Shown: positions 34,899 to 45,573 of the stretch, piece by piece
Layout: every line of letters starts with the position of its first letter
How positions within the stretch are numbered: position 1 is the first letter of the stretch
Notes under the pieces: model-generated
Databases searched by the model: none
What the model was told of the DNA's origin: nothing
Seen by the model: only the letters and a program-made list of their open reading frames with translations
NCBI RefSeq assembly: GCF_013031355.1
Contig: NZ_WPZO01000004.1
Coordinates: 310,001 to 374,000, forward strand
DNA: 64,000 nt
Source: Ruegeria arenilitoris
GTDB taxonomy: Bacteria; Pseudomonadota; Alphaproteobacteria; Rhodobacterales; Rhodobacteraceae
Direction: 5' to 3'
Position numbers and translations under genes: made by a program

Positions 34899-35365
34899 AA
34901 CGCTCTGGGGATGTCATCAGACTTGGGTCTTGCAAGCACTTGCAGGTGGTCCTGCCAAATAATCTTGCCTGGATCACGTGTCCGGATCTCGCGAATTTCA
35001 CATCCTGCCAAAGTCAACGCCGAGGCCAATTCACGCGCCCGCGTTATGACGTTCCCTGCCGCGCGGTTGTAGAATTTTGCGTCTTCACGAAACCAGAACA
35101 GTGATTTTCTGATATCGGGTGTACGAACCTTTCCCCGTAGCCGAGGGTATGTCAGCCCCCCGCCGCCTTCAGGGCTGAACCAGTAAAAAGCTTCCTCGTG
35201 GGCGCGTTGAACACTGCCTTTCAGACGTGAAAAGTCGATTGTGTCCCGCGCTGCAAACATGCCCAGTTCTGCATTTAGGCTTGGATGGTCTGTGTTGGCC
35301 AAAAATCGAATAAACATCTGTAGGATATTAATTTTTGCAATCTGATCGTTCCAGAATGAAGCAAT
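34895..35365 (-). CDS. Hypothetical protein in an AT-rich pocket
   Basis: I do not recognise this protein. From the GTG at 35365 it has 156 residues. Segments include FARDTIDFSRLKGSVQRAHEEAFYWFSPEGG-like sequence (about 60-85) and a C-terminal stretch LTLAGCEIREIRTRDPGKIIWQDHLQVLARP. It is soluble and without signal peptide. Start choice is unsettled: a TTG at 35419 would overlap sfsA by 32 bases, and an ATG exists at 35317. The 5' part (35280-35400) is clearly poorer in GC than the surroundings. Its stop overlaps that of the converging sulfotransferase gene by four bases. It follows sfsA on the same strand. Confidence 0.55.
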   Translation of the reverse strand: MASFWNDQIAKINILQMFIRFLANTDHPSLNAELGMFAARDTIDFSRLKGSVQRAHEEAFYWFSPEGGGGLTYPRLRGKVRTPDIRKSLFWFREDAKFYNRAAGNVITRARELASALTLAGCEIREIRTRDPGKIIWQDHLQVLARPKSDDIPRAF

Positions 35366-35387
35366 CACGTGCTGTGTGAAAAACCCC

Positions 35388-36095
35388 TTATGGTGTTTTA
35401 AAACTGCGACCTGCTTCAACCCCTACCCCGTCAGGCGATATCCGCGTCCCATACACCAACCGCTCCACCCCTTGCGTCTGTGCGGCCTGAAACGCCGCCG
35501 CATAGGCCGGGTCGATATCAGCGGCCAGCGCCAGACGATCGCAATCGGTGCGCTGCACCAGATACAGCATGATCGCCCGGTGCCCCTGTGCGACCATCGC
35601 CGCCAGCTCTCCCAGATGTTTGGTGCCGCGGGCGGTTACACTGTCGGGGAACTCGGCCAGACCGGGCTGGCGGGATAGGGTGACGCTTTTGACCTCGACA
35701 TAAGCATCGGGCAGGCCGGGTTGGGTCAGCAAGAAGTCGATCCGGCTGTTTTCGCCGTATTTCACCTCGGGGCGGACGGTTTCATAGGCGGCCAGTTCGG
35801 GGATTTCGCGCGCCTCCAGCGCCGCGCGCAGGGCTTTGTTCGGAACCGAGGTATCGACCCCGGTGAAATGACCGTTTTCATGATCGACCAGCCGCCAGCC
35901 GTATTTCAGCTTTTTCTTCGGGTCGTCATTGGGCTCTAGCCAGATTTTCTCACCCGGCTCGGCCAGCCCCATCATTGAACCCGGATTGGCGCAGTGGGCG
36001 GTGACCTCGCGCCCGTCCTCCAGCGTGCAATCCGCCAGAAAGCGTTTGTAGCGGCGGATAAGGCGGGCGGGGACAAGGGGGGTTTCAAATCGCAT
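35388..36095 (-). CDS. sfsA: Sugar fermentation stimulation protein SfsA
   Basis: A 235-residue SfsA-family protein. It begins with the characteristic FETPLVPARLIRRYKRFLAD segment, has CANPGSMMGL (about 34-43) and later VEVKSVTLSR with the nuclease-like Glu-x-Lys (residues about 130-140). SfsA is an OB-fold plus nuclease-like domain protein linked to DNA binding in E. coli. The biochemical role is still unsettled, though deoxyribonuclease-like folds are noted. It is a single gene divergent from the CinA-like gene. Confidence 0.9.
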   Translation of the reverse strand: MRFETPLVPARLIRRYKRFLADCTLEDGREVTAHCANPGSMMGLAEPGEKIWLEPNDDPKKKLKYGWRLVDHENGHFTGVDTSVPNKALRAALEAREIPELAAYETVRPEVKYGENSRIDFLLTQPGLPDAYVEVKSVTLSRQPGLAEFPDSVTARGTKHLGELAAMVAQGHRAIMLYLVQRTDCDRLALAADIDPAYAAAFQAAQTQGVERLVYGTRISPDGVGVEAGRSFKTP

Positions 36096-36144
36096 GTCTC
36101 AGGGCCTATACCTGCCCTAACGGTCGATCAAGAGGGGGCGCACC

Positions 36145-36867
36145 ATGGCAAATCCAACTGCAGCAATGCTGGTGATCGGGGATGAGATCCTTTCGGGCCG
36201 GACCCGCGATTCGAATATGCACTATCTCGCCGGGGAACTGGCCAAACATGGCATCGATCTGAAAGAGGTGCGGATCGTTAGCGACGATGCCCCGGCGATC
36301 GAGGCGGCGGTCAAGGCGCTGTCCGACGGCCACGACCATGTGTTTACCAGCGGCGGGATCGGCCCCACCCATGACGACATCACCGCCGATTGCATTGCGC
36401 GCGCCTTCGGAGCGCAGATCGACACTCGCGATGATGCCCGGGCGTTGCTGCAGGCGCATTACGACAAGTCGGGGCTGGAGTTGAACAAGGCCCGCCTGCG
36501 CATGGCGCGCATTCCCGACGGGGCGGTGCTGATCGACAACCCGGTCTCGGCCGCACCGGGGTTCACCATTGAAAACGTGCATGTGATGGCCGGGGTGCCA
36601 TCGGTGTTTCAGGCCATGGTTGCCAGTGTCCTGCCCGGCCTGACCGGGGGCAGCCCGCTATTGTCGCAAACCCTGCGGGTGGATCGGGGCGAAGGCGATA
36701 TCGCCGCCACGCTTTCGGCACTGGCCGATGATTTCACGGACCTGTCGATCGGGTGCTATCCGTTCCAGATCAACGGTGTCTTTGGCGCCAATGTCGTGGT
36801 GCGCGGCACCGATGGTGCGCGTATCGATGCCGCTACCACCCGGCTTGCGAAAGAGCTTGATCTGTGA
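36145..36867 (+). CDS. CinA-type competence/damage-inducible protein A (molybdopterin-binding domain)
   Basis: A 240-residue protein carrying only the MoCF-biosynthesis-like (COG1058) domain: IGDEILSGRTRDSN at the start and FTSGGIGPTHDDITADCIARAF (about 70-91). The deamidase (COG1546) domain of full-length CinA is absent, as is common in alphaproteobacteria, where it is a separate gene. Related proteins hydrolyse NAD-type pyrophosphate bonds. The specific role here is not known. The stop overlaps the GTG of the next gene. Confidence 0.88.
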   Translation: MANPTAAMLVIGDEILSGRTRDSNMHYLAGELAKHGIDLKEVRIVSDDAPAIEAAVKALSDGHDHVFTSGGIGPTHDDITADCIARAFGAQIDTRDDARALLQAHYDKSGLELNKARLRMARIPDGAVLIDNPVSAAPGFTIENVHVMAGVPSVFQAMVASVLPGLTGGSPLLSQTLRVDRGEGDIAATLSALADDFTDLSIGCYPFQINGVFGANVVVRGTDGARIDAATTRLAKELDL

Positions 36868-37574
36868 GCGTCAACTGGGCCGACATCGTCGATGGCACAT
36901 GGCCTGCTGCCGGGTACGAGCGGCTGGGGCCGTTTCAACTGCGGCAAGGGCAGGGTGGTGGATCTCGTGTATCCGCGGCCAATGCGCTGGGGTCGGCAAG
37001 CGAGGCTGATATCGACGCCGCTGAAGCCGCGATGCAGGCGATGGGGCAAAAGCGTATCTTCTGCCTGCGCCCGGGGGATGAGGCGCTGGATGCGCAACTG
37101 GCCGCGCGTGGGTATCAGGTTCTGGACCCGGTCAACACCTATGCGTGCCCTGTCGGTCACCTGACGGATATGCCGATCCCCCGTGTCACGGTGTTCCTCA
37201 CGCCCGAGCCGCTGGCGATCATGCGTGAGATCTGGGCGAAAGGCGGCATCGGTCCTGCGCGGGTGGCGGTGATGGAGCGCGCGAAAGGCCTAAAAACCGG
37301 CCTGTTGCTGCGCCACAACGATCAGCCCGCCGGGACCGGATTTGTTGCGATTCACGATGGGGTCGCGATGGTGCACGCGCTGGAAATCCTGCCCGATCAT
37401 CGCCGTCAGGGGCTGGGTGGTTGGGCCATGCGCGCCGCCGCCTTCTGGGCGCGGGACAACGGGGCAGAAACGCTCAGCGTGATCTGCACCAAGGCAAACG
37501 CGGGGGCCAACGGGCTTTATCGCGCGCTCGGGATGGAGATTGTCGGCGAATACCACTACCGTCAGCTTGTTTAA
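36864..37574 (+). CDS. GNAT-family N-acetyltransferase
   Basis: A 236-residue protein with a GNAT acetyl-CoA-binding motif LEILPDHRRQGLGGWAMRAA (about 173-192), the RRxxGxG/A pattern. The C-terminal GANGLYRALGMEIVGEYHYR stretch is the usual last strand of GNAT domains. The N-terminal ~90 residues look like a degenerate second GNAT fold, as in tandem members. The substrate is unknown. It starts at GTG overlapping the CinA-like stop and is followed closely by the AhpD-like gene. Confidence 0.85.
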   Translation: MSVNWADIVDGTWPAAGYERLGPFQLRQGQGGGSRVSAANALGSASEADIDAAEAAMQAMGQKRIFCLRPGDEALDAQLAARGYQVLDPVNTYACPVGHLTDMPIPRVTVFLTPEPLAIMREIWAKGGIGPARVAVMERAKGLKTGLLLRHNDQPAGTGFVAIHDGVAMVHALEILPDHRRQGLGGWAMRAAAFWARDNGAETLSVICTKANAGANGLYRALGMEIVGEYHYRQLV

Positions 37575-37588
37575 GGAGAAAGCCCGAC

Positions 37589-38161
37589 GTGACCGACCAA
37601 ACCGCCCCCACCGCGCTGGACCTGCCGATGGTGAACCCGCTGCCGCCCGAGACGCAGAAATACTTCGATATCTGCGTGGAGAAACTGGGCTTTGTGCCGA
37701 ATGTGCTGCGGGCCTATGCCTTTGACATCGACAAGCTGAACGCCTTCACTGCGATGTATAATGACCTAATGCTGGGCGACAGCGCCCTCAGCAAGCTGGA
37801 GCGTGAGATGATCGCGGTGGTCGTATCGGCGATCAACAAATGCTTCTACTGCCTCGTGGCTCATGGCGCAGCGGTGCGGCAGTTGTCAGGTGACCCGCAG
37901 CTGGGCGAGATGCTGGTGATGAACTACCGCGTCGCGCCTTTGGACAAACGTCAGCGGGCGATGCTGGACTTTGCTGCCAAGATGACCACCGCAAGCACAG
38001 AGATCGAGGAGCCCGACCGTCAGCGCTTGCGGGATGCAGGGTTCACGGATCGCGATATCTGGGACATCGCTAACGTGGCCGGCTTTTTCAACATGTCGAA
38101 CCGCGTTGCCAGTGCTACGGCGATGGTTCCGAACGACCAATACCACGCGCAGGCCCGATGA
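37589..38161 (+). CDS. Alkylhydroperoxidase AhpD-like protein (carboxymuconolactone decarboxylase fold)
   Basis: A 190-residue peroxidase-related protein. The AhpD active site is NKCFYCLVAHG (CxxC plus His at about residue 95), seen after AFTAMYNDLMLGDSALSKLEREMIA. Such proteins act in peroxide and thiol defence, with reduced CxxC as the reactive centre. The GTG start at 37589 is supported by AAGGAGAA eight bases upstream, and the longer frame upstream belongs to the GNAT gene. It overlaps the OmpA-like gene by four bases. Confidence 0.88.
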   Translation: MTDQTAPTALDLPMVNPLPPETQKYFDICVEKLGFVPNVLRAYAFDIDKLNAFTAMYNDLMLGDSALSKLEREMIAVVVSAINKCFYCLVAHGAAVRQLSGDPQLGEMLVMNYRVAPLDKRQRAMLDFAAKMTTASTEIEEPDRQRLRDAGFTDRDIWDIANVAGFFNMSNRVASATAMVPNDQYHAQAR

Positions 38162-39060
38162 TCCGCTTTGCCTCACTGATCCTGTTGCTGCTGGCCGGGT
38201 CGGGTGTTGCGCAAGACCTGACGCTGCCCTCGGGCGCGCGCCAGATCAGCGACCGGATCAGCCCGCTGGACAGCTATGACTTGCCCACCGGCCCGTTTGC
38301 CGACGGAACCCTGCCCACGCGGCAGGTCGAGGGGCGGGTTGAGCGGATCACCTGGCGCCTGCAATCGGGCGCCAGCACAACGCTGCAACTGCTGGCGCCG
38401 CTGCGCGATCAGATTGTCGCGCAAGGCTATGACGTACTGTTCGAATGTGAGGCCCGCGCATGTGGCGGGTTCGATTTCCGGTTCGGAACCGAGGTTGTTC
38501 CGACCCCTGACATGTATGTGGCGATTCAGGATTACCGTTTTCTGTCCGCCACCCGCGGCGACGATGTGCTGAGCCTGCTGGTCAGCCGCAACCCGCCCAG
38601 CGGTTACATTCAGCTGATCCGTGTCACTCCGACTGACGCAGAAGTCCCACCGCCCTTAGTGGTCGAGGAAACGGTCGGCCCGTCCGGGGGGCTGTTGGCC
38701 GCGTTGAAGCAGAACGGGCATGTGATTCTGGACGACCTGCATTTCCGCACCGGAGAAATTACGCTGGGCGATGGTCCTTTTGCCTCGTTGGGCCTGATCG
38801 CGACCTTTTTGACAGACAATCCCGATACGCGGCTTGCACTGGTGGGTCACACGGACGACACCGGCGCGCTGGATGCCAATATTTCGGTCAGCACCGGTCG
38901 GGCGCAGGCGGTCCGCGCCCGCCTGATCGAAGCGCATGGCGTTGCCGCCGACCGGATCGAGGCGCGCGGTATTGGGTATCTGGCGCCGCTGACCTCGAAC
39001 GCCACGCCCGAAGGCCGCGATCTGAACCGCCGGGTCGAAGCAGTTCTGCTAGTCAATTAA
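38158..39060 (+). CDS. OmpA-family envelope protein
   Basis: A 300-residue exported protein with a signal peptide (1-18, ending SGVAQ). A 150-residue N-terminal domain of unknown fold, with a Cys pair (FECEARACGGFDF), precedes the OmpA_C peptidoglycan-binding domain (about 185-300): LRLALVGHTDDTG-like motif (here RLALVGHTDDTG) and the STGRAQAVRARL helix. It probably tethers the outer membrane or periplasm to peptidoglycan. It is coupled to the AhpD-like gene by a four-base overlap, a surprising pairing. Confidence 0.85.
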   Translation: MIRFASLILLLLAGSGVAQDLTLPSGARQISDRISPLDSYDLPTGPFADGTLPTRQVEGRVERITWRLQSGASTTLQLLAPLRDQIVAQGYDVLFECEARACGGFDFRFGTEVVPTPDMYVAIQDYRFLSATRGDDVLSLLVSRNPPSGYIQLIRVTPTDAEVPPPLVVEETVGPSGGLLAALKQNGHVILDDLHFRTGEITLGDGPFASLGLIATFLTDNPDTRLALVGHTDDTGALDANISVSTGRAQAVRARLIEAHGVAADRIEARGIGYLAPLTSNATPEGRDLNRRVEAVLLVN

Positions 39061-39113
39061 CCCCGCTGACATAGGTCTGACAGGCAAGCCAACCAAAACC
39101 GAAAGGAGCCCAC

Positions 39114-39824
39114 ATGCCCGACCAGACACCAACGCCGCAGGCATTGATCATTGGCGCGGGGGCCGGTCTTTCGGCATCTTTCGCGCGGGCACTATCGCAG
39201 GGCGGCTACGCCGTGCATCTGGCCGCCCGCGACGTGTCGGATTTGGGGTTCTTGGCCGCCGAGACAGGAGCGACGCTGCATCAGCTGGATGGCACGGATG
39301 CTCAGGGCGTGGCAGCGCTGGTTGAGGGCCTGCCGGGTGAGCTGCGGGTTGCGTGCTATAACCCCTCTGCCCGGCAACGCGGCCCGATCACCGATCTTGA
39401 TCCGGAAACCGTCCGCAAGGCGGTTGAGGTGACCGCGCACGGGGCGTTCCTGCTGGGCCAGGCCGCCGCCCGGCGCATGTTGGATCAGCCGATGCGTGAC
39501 AACCGGCGTGGCACGATCCTGTTCACCGGTGCCTCGGCCGGGGTCAAAGGGTTTCCACTGTCGGCGCCTTTTGCCATGGGCAAGTTCGCGCAACGGGGGC
39601 TGGCGCAATCCATGGCTCGTGAATTGCACCCTCGGGGCATCCATGTGGCCTGGATCAATATCGATGGCGGTATCCGCAATCCTGACCGGGTTGCGACAAA
39701 CGACACGCCCGATTCGATGCTGGACCCGGATGCCATCGCGCGGGAATATATGCATCTGATCCATCAGGACCGGTCCGCCTGGAGTAACGAACTGACCCTG
39801 CGCCCCTGGGTCGAACGGTTCTGA
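39114..39824 (+). CDS. SDR-family oxidoreductase
   Basis: A 236-residue short-chain dehydrogenase-like protein. The cofactor loop is GAGAGLSASFARAL near residue 14, with an Asn of CYNPSAR near 85. The catalytic Ser is in FTGASAGVKG. The expected YxxxK motif is altered: the position shows PFAMGKFA, so the Tyr is replaced (Phe-Ala-Met) while Lys is kept. That is a real oddity and may mean loss or change of activity. AGGAG lies before the ATG. It converges on the LysR gene. Confidence 0.82.
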   Translation: MPDQTPTPQALIIGAGAGLSASFARALSQGGYAVHLAARDVSDLGFLAAETGATLHQLDGTDAQGVAALVEGLPGELRVACYNPSARQRGPITDLDPETVRKAVEVTAHGAFLLGQAAARRMLDQPMRDNRRGTILFTGASAGVKGFPLSAPFAMGKFAQRGLAQSMARELHPRGIHVAWINIDGGIRNPDRVATNDTPDSMLDPDAIAREYMHLIHQDRSAWSNELTLRPWVERF

Positions 39825-39830
39825 GCGGAC

Positions 39831-39859
39831 AAAAAAAGACCCGCACAGATGCGCGGGCC
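39831..39859 (-). terminator. Intrinsic terminator for the LysR gene
   Basis: On the minus strand GGCCCGC and GCGGGTC form a 7-bp stem (one G-T pair) followed by seven T. It lies 23 bases past the stop of the LysR-type gene. Confidence 0.7.
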
Positions 39860-39881
39860 ATCGAGGTTCACCGGGGAGATA

Positions 39882-40787
39882 TTACCAGTCCATCGGGCCC
39901 TTTTCGTTGAAGGACTCGACAAGAAAATCAATGAATGCCCGCACCTTGGGCTGGGTAAAGCGGCCGGGCGGGTAGACGGCGTAGATACCCTGCACCTCAT
40001 CGGGCAGCGACGGCATCGCATCCAGAACTGCACCGGATTTCAGCGCGTCCGCGTACAAGTAGCTGGGAAGATACGCGATCCCCAACCCCGAGATGGCCGC
40101 ATTCAACAACGACTGGCCGTCATTCACGCTCAGCCAGCCAGCGGTGCGGACCTGCCGCTTTTCGCCCGAAGGGGCGGTCAGCTTCCAGACGTTGCCCGAG
40201 GATTGGCTGGAGTAGTGCAGCAGCTTGTGTTCGTTCAGGTCGTCGATCTTCTGCGGCCGCCCGAATTTCTCGATATAGCTGGGCGCAGCGACCATGCGTT
40301 TCACGGTTTCGGTCAGCTTGCGGGCGCGCAGGGTGCTGTCTTCCAGCTCACCAATGCGCACGGCGACGTCGAAGCCTTCCGAGATCAGCTCAACATAGCG
40401 GTTGTTCAGCACCATGTTGACGGTGATGTCGGGATAGGCGGCCAGAAACTCGGACAGAACCGGCGACAAGTGATTCACGCCGAAATCCGTTGCCACGCTT
40501 ATCCGCAGCAGACCCGAAGGGGCGGACTGCATTGATGTAACCAGCGCATCCGCCTCGCCCGCGTCATTCAGAACGCGGCGGGCGCGGTCGTAATAGGCCA
40601 GCCCGATCTCGGTAGGGGAAACGCGGCGTGTCGTGCGGTTCAGCAGCCGTGCGCCCAAGCGGGCCTCTAGGCTGGATACGTGCTTTGACACGGCCGATTT
40701 GGAGATGCCCATCTTCTTGGCCGCATCGGTGAATCCACCCTGGTCCACCACATTGGCAAAGGCTTCCATTTCGGTAAGTCGATCCAT
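39882..40787 (-). CDS. LysR-type transcriptional regulator
   Basis: A 301-residue regulator. The N-terminal winged helix includes MEAFANVVDQGGFTDAAKKMGISKSAVSKHVSSLE and the LNRTTRRVSPTE motif, placing it near the AaeR/DhaR-like group that often controls detoxification or organic acid genes. The effector-binding domain spans about 90-295. The frame is open 23 codons upstream. The ATG at 40787 with GGGGAACGAG upstream is taken. It is divergent from the DUF4399 gene (about 230 bases apart), a common place for its target promoter. Confidence 0.9.
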   Translation of the reverse strand: MDRLTEMEAFANVVDQGGFTDAAKKMGISKSAVSKHVSSLEARLGARLLNRTTRRVSPTEIGLAYYDRARRVLNDAGEADALVTSMQSAPSGLLRISVATDFGVNHLSPVLSEFLAAYPDITVNMVLNNRYVELISEGFDVAVRIGELEDSTLRARKLTETVKRMVAAPSYIEKFGRPQKIDDLNEHKLLHYSSQSSGNVWKLTAPSGEKRQVRTAGWLSVNDGQSLLNAAISGLGIAYLPSYLYADALKSGAVLDAMPSLPDEVQGIYAVYPPGRFTQPKVRAFIDFLVESFNEKGPMDW

Positions 40788-40903
40788 TCTCGTTCCCCGG
40801 GTGCATAGTCTTTGCCTGACATTCGCCTTCAATCTGGGCGGAAACAGGGCAGACATGGGATAATATCAGGGATTTAAATCAGATCGTTTGCAGATGGGAA
40901 ACG

Positions 40904-40921
40904 CGGAAACAATGGTTTCCG
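40904..40921. promoter_or_regulatory. Inverted repeat between LysR and DUF4399 genes
   Basis: CGGAAAC, four bases, GTTTCCG at 40904-40921, with a short AT palindrome GATTTAAATC at 40871-40880. Their position in the divergent region makes them operator candidates for the LysR protein, but no T-N11-A check against known sites was possible. Confidence 0.35.
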
Positions 40922-41015
40922 GAGTCACCACAGAGCTTGAAAGGCAGGGGATTTCGGCGTTTGTGCCCGACTGTGTTAAGGTGAGCATGGCAAATTTGTG
41001 ACCACGGAGGAGATC

Positions 41016-41456
41016 ATGAAAGCCTTGCTTGCCCTAGCTGCCCTGTGCCTGTCCGCAACCCTTGCGCTGGCCGGAGGGGAAACCGCATCCAATCCTGACG
41101 CGAAAGTTTATTTCGTGAACCTGGCCGATGGGGACACCGTGCAATCCCCGGTTACCGTGGTCTTTGGCCTCAGCGGCATGGGGGTGGCCCCTGCCGGGAC
41201 TGAAAAGGAAAACACTGGCCATCATCACCTGTTAATCGACCGCCCACCGCTGGGTGAGGGCGAGGACGGTGCGGATGAGCTGGCCTATGGCCTGCCCGCA
41301 GACGACAACCACCTGCATTTCGGCGGCGGCCAGACCGAAGTGACGCTGGACCTGGCCCCCGGCGAGCACACGCTGCAACTGGTGCTGGGCGACGCAGGCC
41401 ATGTGCCGCATTCCACTCCGATTGTGTCCGAGGTGATCACGGTTACGGTGGAATAA
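41016..41456 (+). CDS. DUF4399-domain exported protein
   Basis: A 146-residue exported protein with a signal peptide (1-20, LALA). The mature body is a small beta-rich domain with VYFVNLADGDTVQSPVTVVFGLSGMGVAPAG near the start and His-rich segments (GHHHLLID, NHLHFGGGQTE, GHVPHS), the DUF4399 pattern. The histidines could bind a metal; the role is unknown. GGAGGAG precedes the ATG. It may be regulated by the divergent LysR gene. Confidence 0.82.
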   Translation: MKALLALAALCLSATLALAGGETASNPDAKVYFVNLADGDTVQSPVTVVFGLSGMGVAPAGTEKENTGHHHLLIDRPPLGEGEDGADELAYGLPADDNHLHFGGGQTEVTLDLAPGEHTLQLVLGDAGHVPHSTPIVSEVITVTVE

Positions 41457-41463
41457 GGTGCCT

Positions 41464-42747
41464 TTAGGCTGATGTTGTGTTCTGCGCCGCGTCACCTTTA
41501 GGCGGCGCACCCACGAAGGACAGAATCGCAACGATTGCCAGCAGACTGCCGATTGAGATCGCTACAATCGCCCACAAGACCGCACCATGATGTGCAATGG
41601 CGGCCAACAGCATCGATACCGCGATAATCGCCAGCCGTCCGAGTGTTTTTGAAACCGCTTGCGCGGCAATCCTTTGCTCTTTCGGGGCGATGTCCATGAA
41701 GTACAGCGTCCGTGCGCTGCCCAGCCCCGTGACCGCGACGGTCGCCACGAACAGGGATACCGCGTGCAGGTGCACCGTATGATCCAGCCCCTGACTGTGC
41801 AGTGCGATCAGGCAAATGCCGGAAACGGCGATCATCGCCGCTCCGGCGATCATGACCGAACGGTTGGAATAGCCTGACAGAGCACGCCAAAGCGGCGCAG
41901 CCACCATCAGGGCGGCCGCTGATGACACGACCAGCGCCGTCAGCCCCTGCTCGGAACTGTGATGCGCCTCAGCCGCGATCAGGGCGAAGAACGGCACCGA
42001 CAATCCTGCCAAGACAAAGGAAAGCCGGACAAACATATACTTTCGAAACCATGGCTCGACCAATAAACGCGCCGCACCTCGCCAGAAGGCGCGCATCGAC
42101 TCAATGCGCGTCTCTTTGGTTGCCTGCTGCGCTTTACCCGGGTGCTCTTGCAACGCCATCACCAGTGCCGCCGACACGGCAAAGCACAGCGCACCGAACC
42201 CGACCACCATACTGTGGCGCGTCAGGGCCGGAGCTTCCTGAAAGATCTGATGCAGCACCAGAACAGCCGCTATCGTAGCCGCACCGCCGATGGCCTTTTG
42301 CGAATAGCTCACACGCATCCGGTCGCGGGACGGAAGATTGTCACCCACAAACTCGATGATCAGCAGGCTTTTGACCTCTTCCAGAAACCCGATCAGGAAA
42401 ATCCCAACGACGAACGCCCCGATCACGACGGTCCGGTCGCTATGGGTCACGGCCAGTACAACGGCCGCGAAACACAGCCCGACCACGATATCGATCCGGG
42501 CAATGGCGGCTTTCTTCTGCGCCAACCGCCCGATTGGTCCCGCAGCGCAGATATCGGCCAAGGTTCCGGCTGTATGGCGGATCGCCACCAGCGCAGCGGC
42601 CAAAAAGATTGGTAAATCCATCGACACTGCCAGAAACGTCAGCACGACCGAGGGGCTGGCCATGGACCACGCCATGACAGAAAAAGCCCCCTGTCCCGCC
42701 AAAAGCGGAACATTTCGGGATGGGGGCTGGAGCGTCTTGTGGGTCAT
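41464..42747 (-). CDS. MFS-family transporter
   Basis: A 427-residue membrane protein with about 12 hydrophobic segments, without an N-terminal signal. The loop after segment 2 carries GPIGRLAQKKAAIARID, a relaxed MFS motif A (GxxxDRxGRR). Substrate is unknown; distant resemblance to drug-efflux transporters is all that can be said. It is downstream of fadH on the same strand. A strong hairpin just before its start may affect translation. Confidence 0.78.
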   Translation of the reverse strand: MTHKTLQPPSRNVPLLAGQGAFSVMAWSMASPSVVLTFLAVSMDLPIFLAAALVAIRHTAGTLADICAAGPIGRLAQKKAAIARIDIVVGLCFAAVVLAVTHSDRTVVIGAFVVGIFLIGFLEEVKSLLIIEFVGDNLPSRDRMRVSYSQKAIGGAATIAAVLVLHQIFQEAPALTRHSMVVGFGALCFAVSAALVMALQEHPGKAQQATKETRIESMRAFWRGAARLLVEPWFRKYMFVRLSFVLAGLSVPFFALIAAEAHHSSEQGLTALVVSSAAALMVAAPLWRALSGYSNRSVMIAGAAMIAVSGICLIALHSQGLDHTVHLHAVSLFVATVAVTGLGSARTLYFMDIAPKEQRIAAQAVSKTLGRLAIIAVSMLLAAIAHHGAVLWAIVAISIGSLLAIVAILSFVGAPPKGDAAQNTTSA

Positions 42748-42750
42748 TCT

Positions 42751-42789
42751 CTCGCGCGGTTTCTCCGGAACGGAAGACTACCGCGCGAG
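42751..42789 (-). promoter_or_regulatory. Hairpin covering the MFS gene leader
   Basis: CTCGCGCGGT (42751-42760) pairs perfectly with ACCGCGCGAG (42780-42789) around a 19-base loop that contains a small TCCG/CGGA stem. It sits three bases upstream of the MFS start on the minus strand and includes the likely GGAG/GAGA ribosome-binding site. It may limit translation of the MFS gene or mark the end of fadH. Confidence 0.45.
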
Positions 42790-42833
42790 TTCACGATATG
42801 TCGGCGCGCAACGCAAGGCGCAGGGCGGTGTGA

Positions 42834-44927
<2,094 letters not shown>

Positions 44928-44998
44928 CTAACGTCACACCCTTTGCTGTTCCTGAACCGCTTGATACAGAGTTGCCAGAGCAATGTACGAGGCCGCGC

Positions 44999-45484
44999 AT
45001 GACCCCCGAAGAAATCGCCAAACTGCCCTATCGCCCCTGCGTCGGTCTGATGCTGATGAACGCCGACGGCAAGATTTTCGTCGGCCAGCGCAATGACCGC
45101 CACAAGGATGCCTGGCAGATGCCCCAAGGCGGCGTGGACAAGGGCGAAGACCCCCGCGATGCGGCGCTGCGCGAGCTGTGGGAAGAAACCGGCGTAACCG
45201 CCGATCTGGTTGAGGTCGTAGCCGAGACCGAAGGGTGGCTGCCCTATGATCTGCCGCATGACATCGTGCCAAACATCTGGAAAGGCCGCTATCGCGGGCA
45301 GGAGCAGAAATGGTTCCTGCTGCGCTTCACCGGCCGCGACGATCAGATCAATATCGAAACCGACCATCCGGAATTCACCCGCTGGAAATGGCAGGACCCC
45401 GGCAAATTGATCGATGAGATCGTGCCCTTCAAACGCGAAGTGTACGCGCAGGTGGTTGCGGCGTTTGACAGCTATCTGAGTTAA
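44999..45484 (+). CDS. rppH: RNA pyrophosphohydrolase
   Basis: A 161-residue Nudix hydrolase, the usual RppH length, that removes pyrophosphate from the 5' end of triphosphorylated RNA to start mRNA decay. Nudix box: [22 protein letters not shown] (from about 42). The [13 protein letters not shown] start and the QKWFLLRF segment are typical of this family. The ATG at 44999 is preceded by GAGG. It is divergent from fadH. Confidence 0.93.
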   Translation: MTPEEIAKLPYRPCVGLMLMNADGKIFVGQRNDRHKDAWQMPQGGVDKGEDPRDAALRELWEETGVTADLVEVVAETEGWLPYDLPHDIVPNIWKGRYRGQEQKWFLLRFTGRDDQINIETDHPEFTRWKWQDPGKLIDEIVPFKREVYAQVVAAFDSYLS

Positions 45485-45573
45485 GGGCACCACCACACCC
45501 CGCTGTTCACCCCGCGACAACTTGCTGTGAGGGGGCGTGGTTCCGGTTCTGGCACCCCTCTAGCTTGGTGGGC

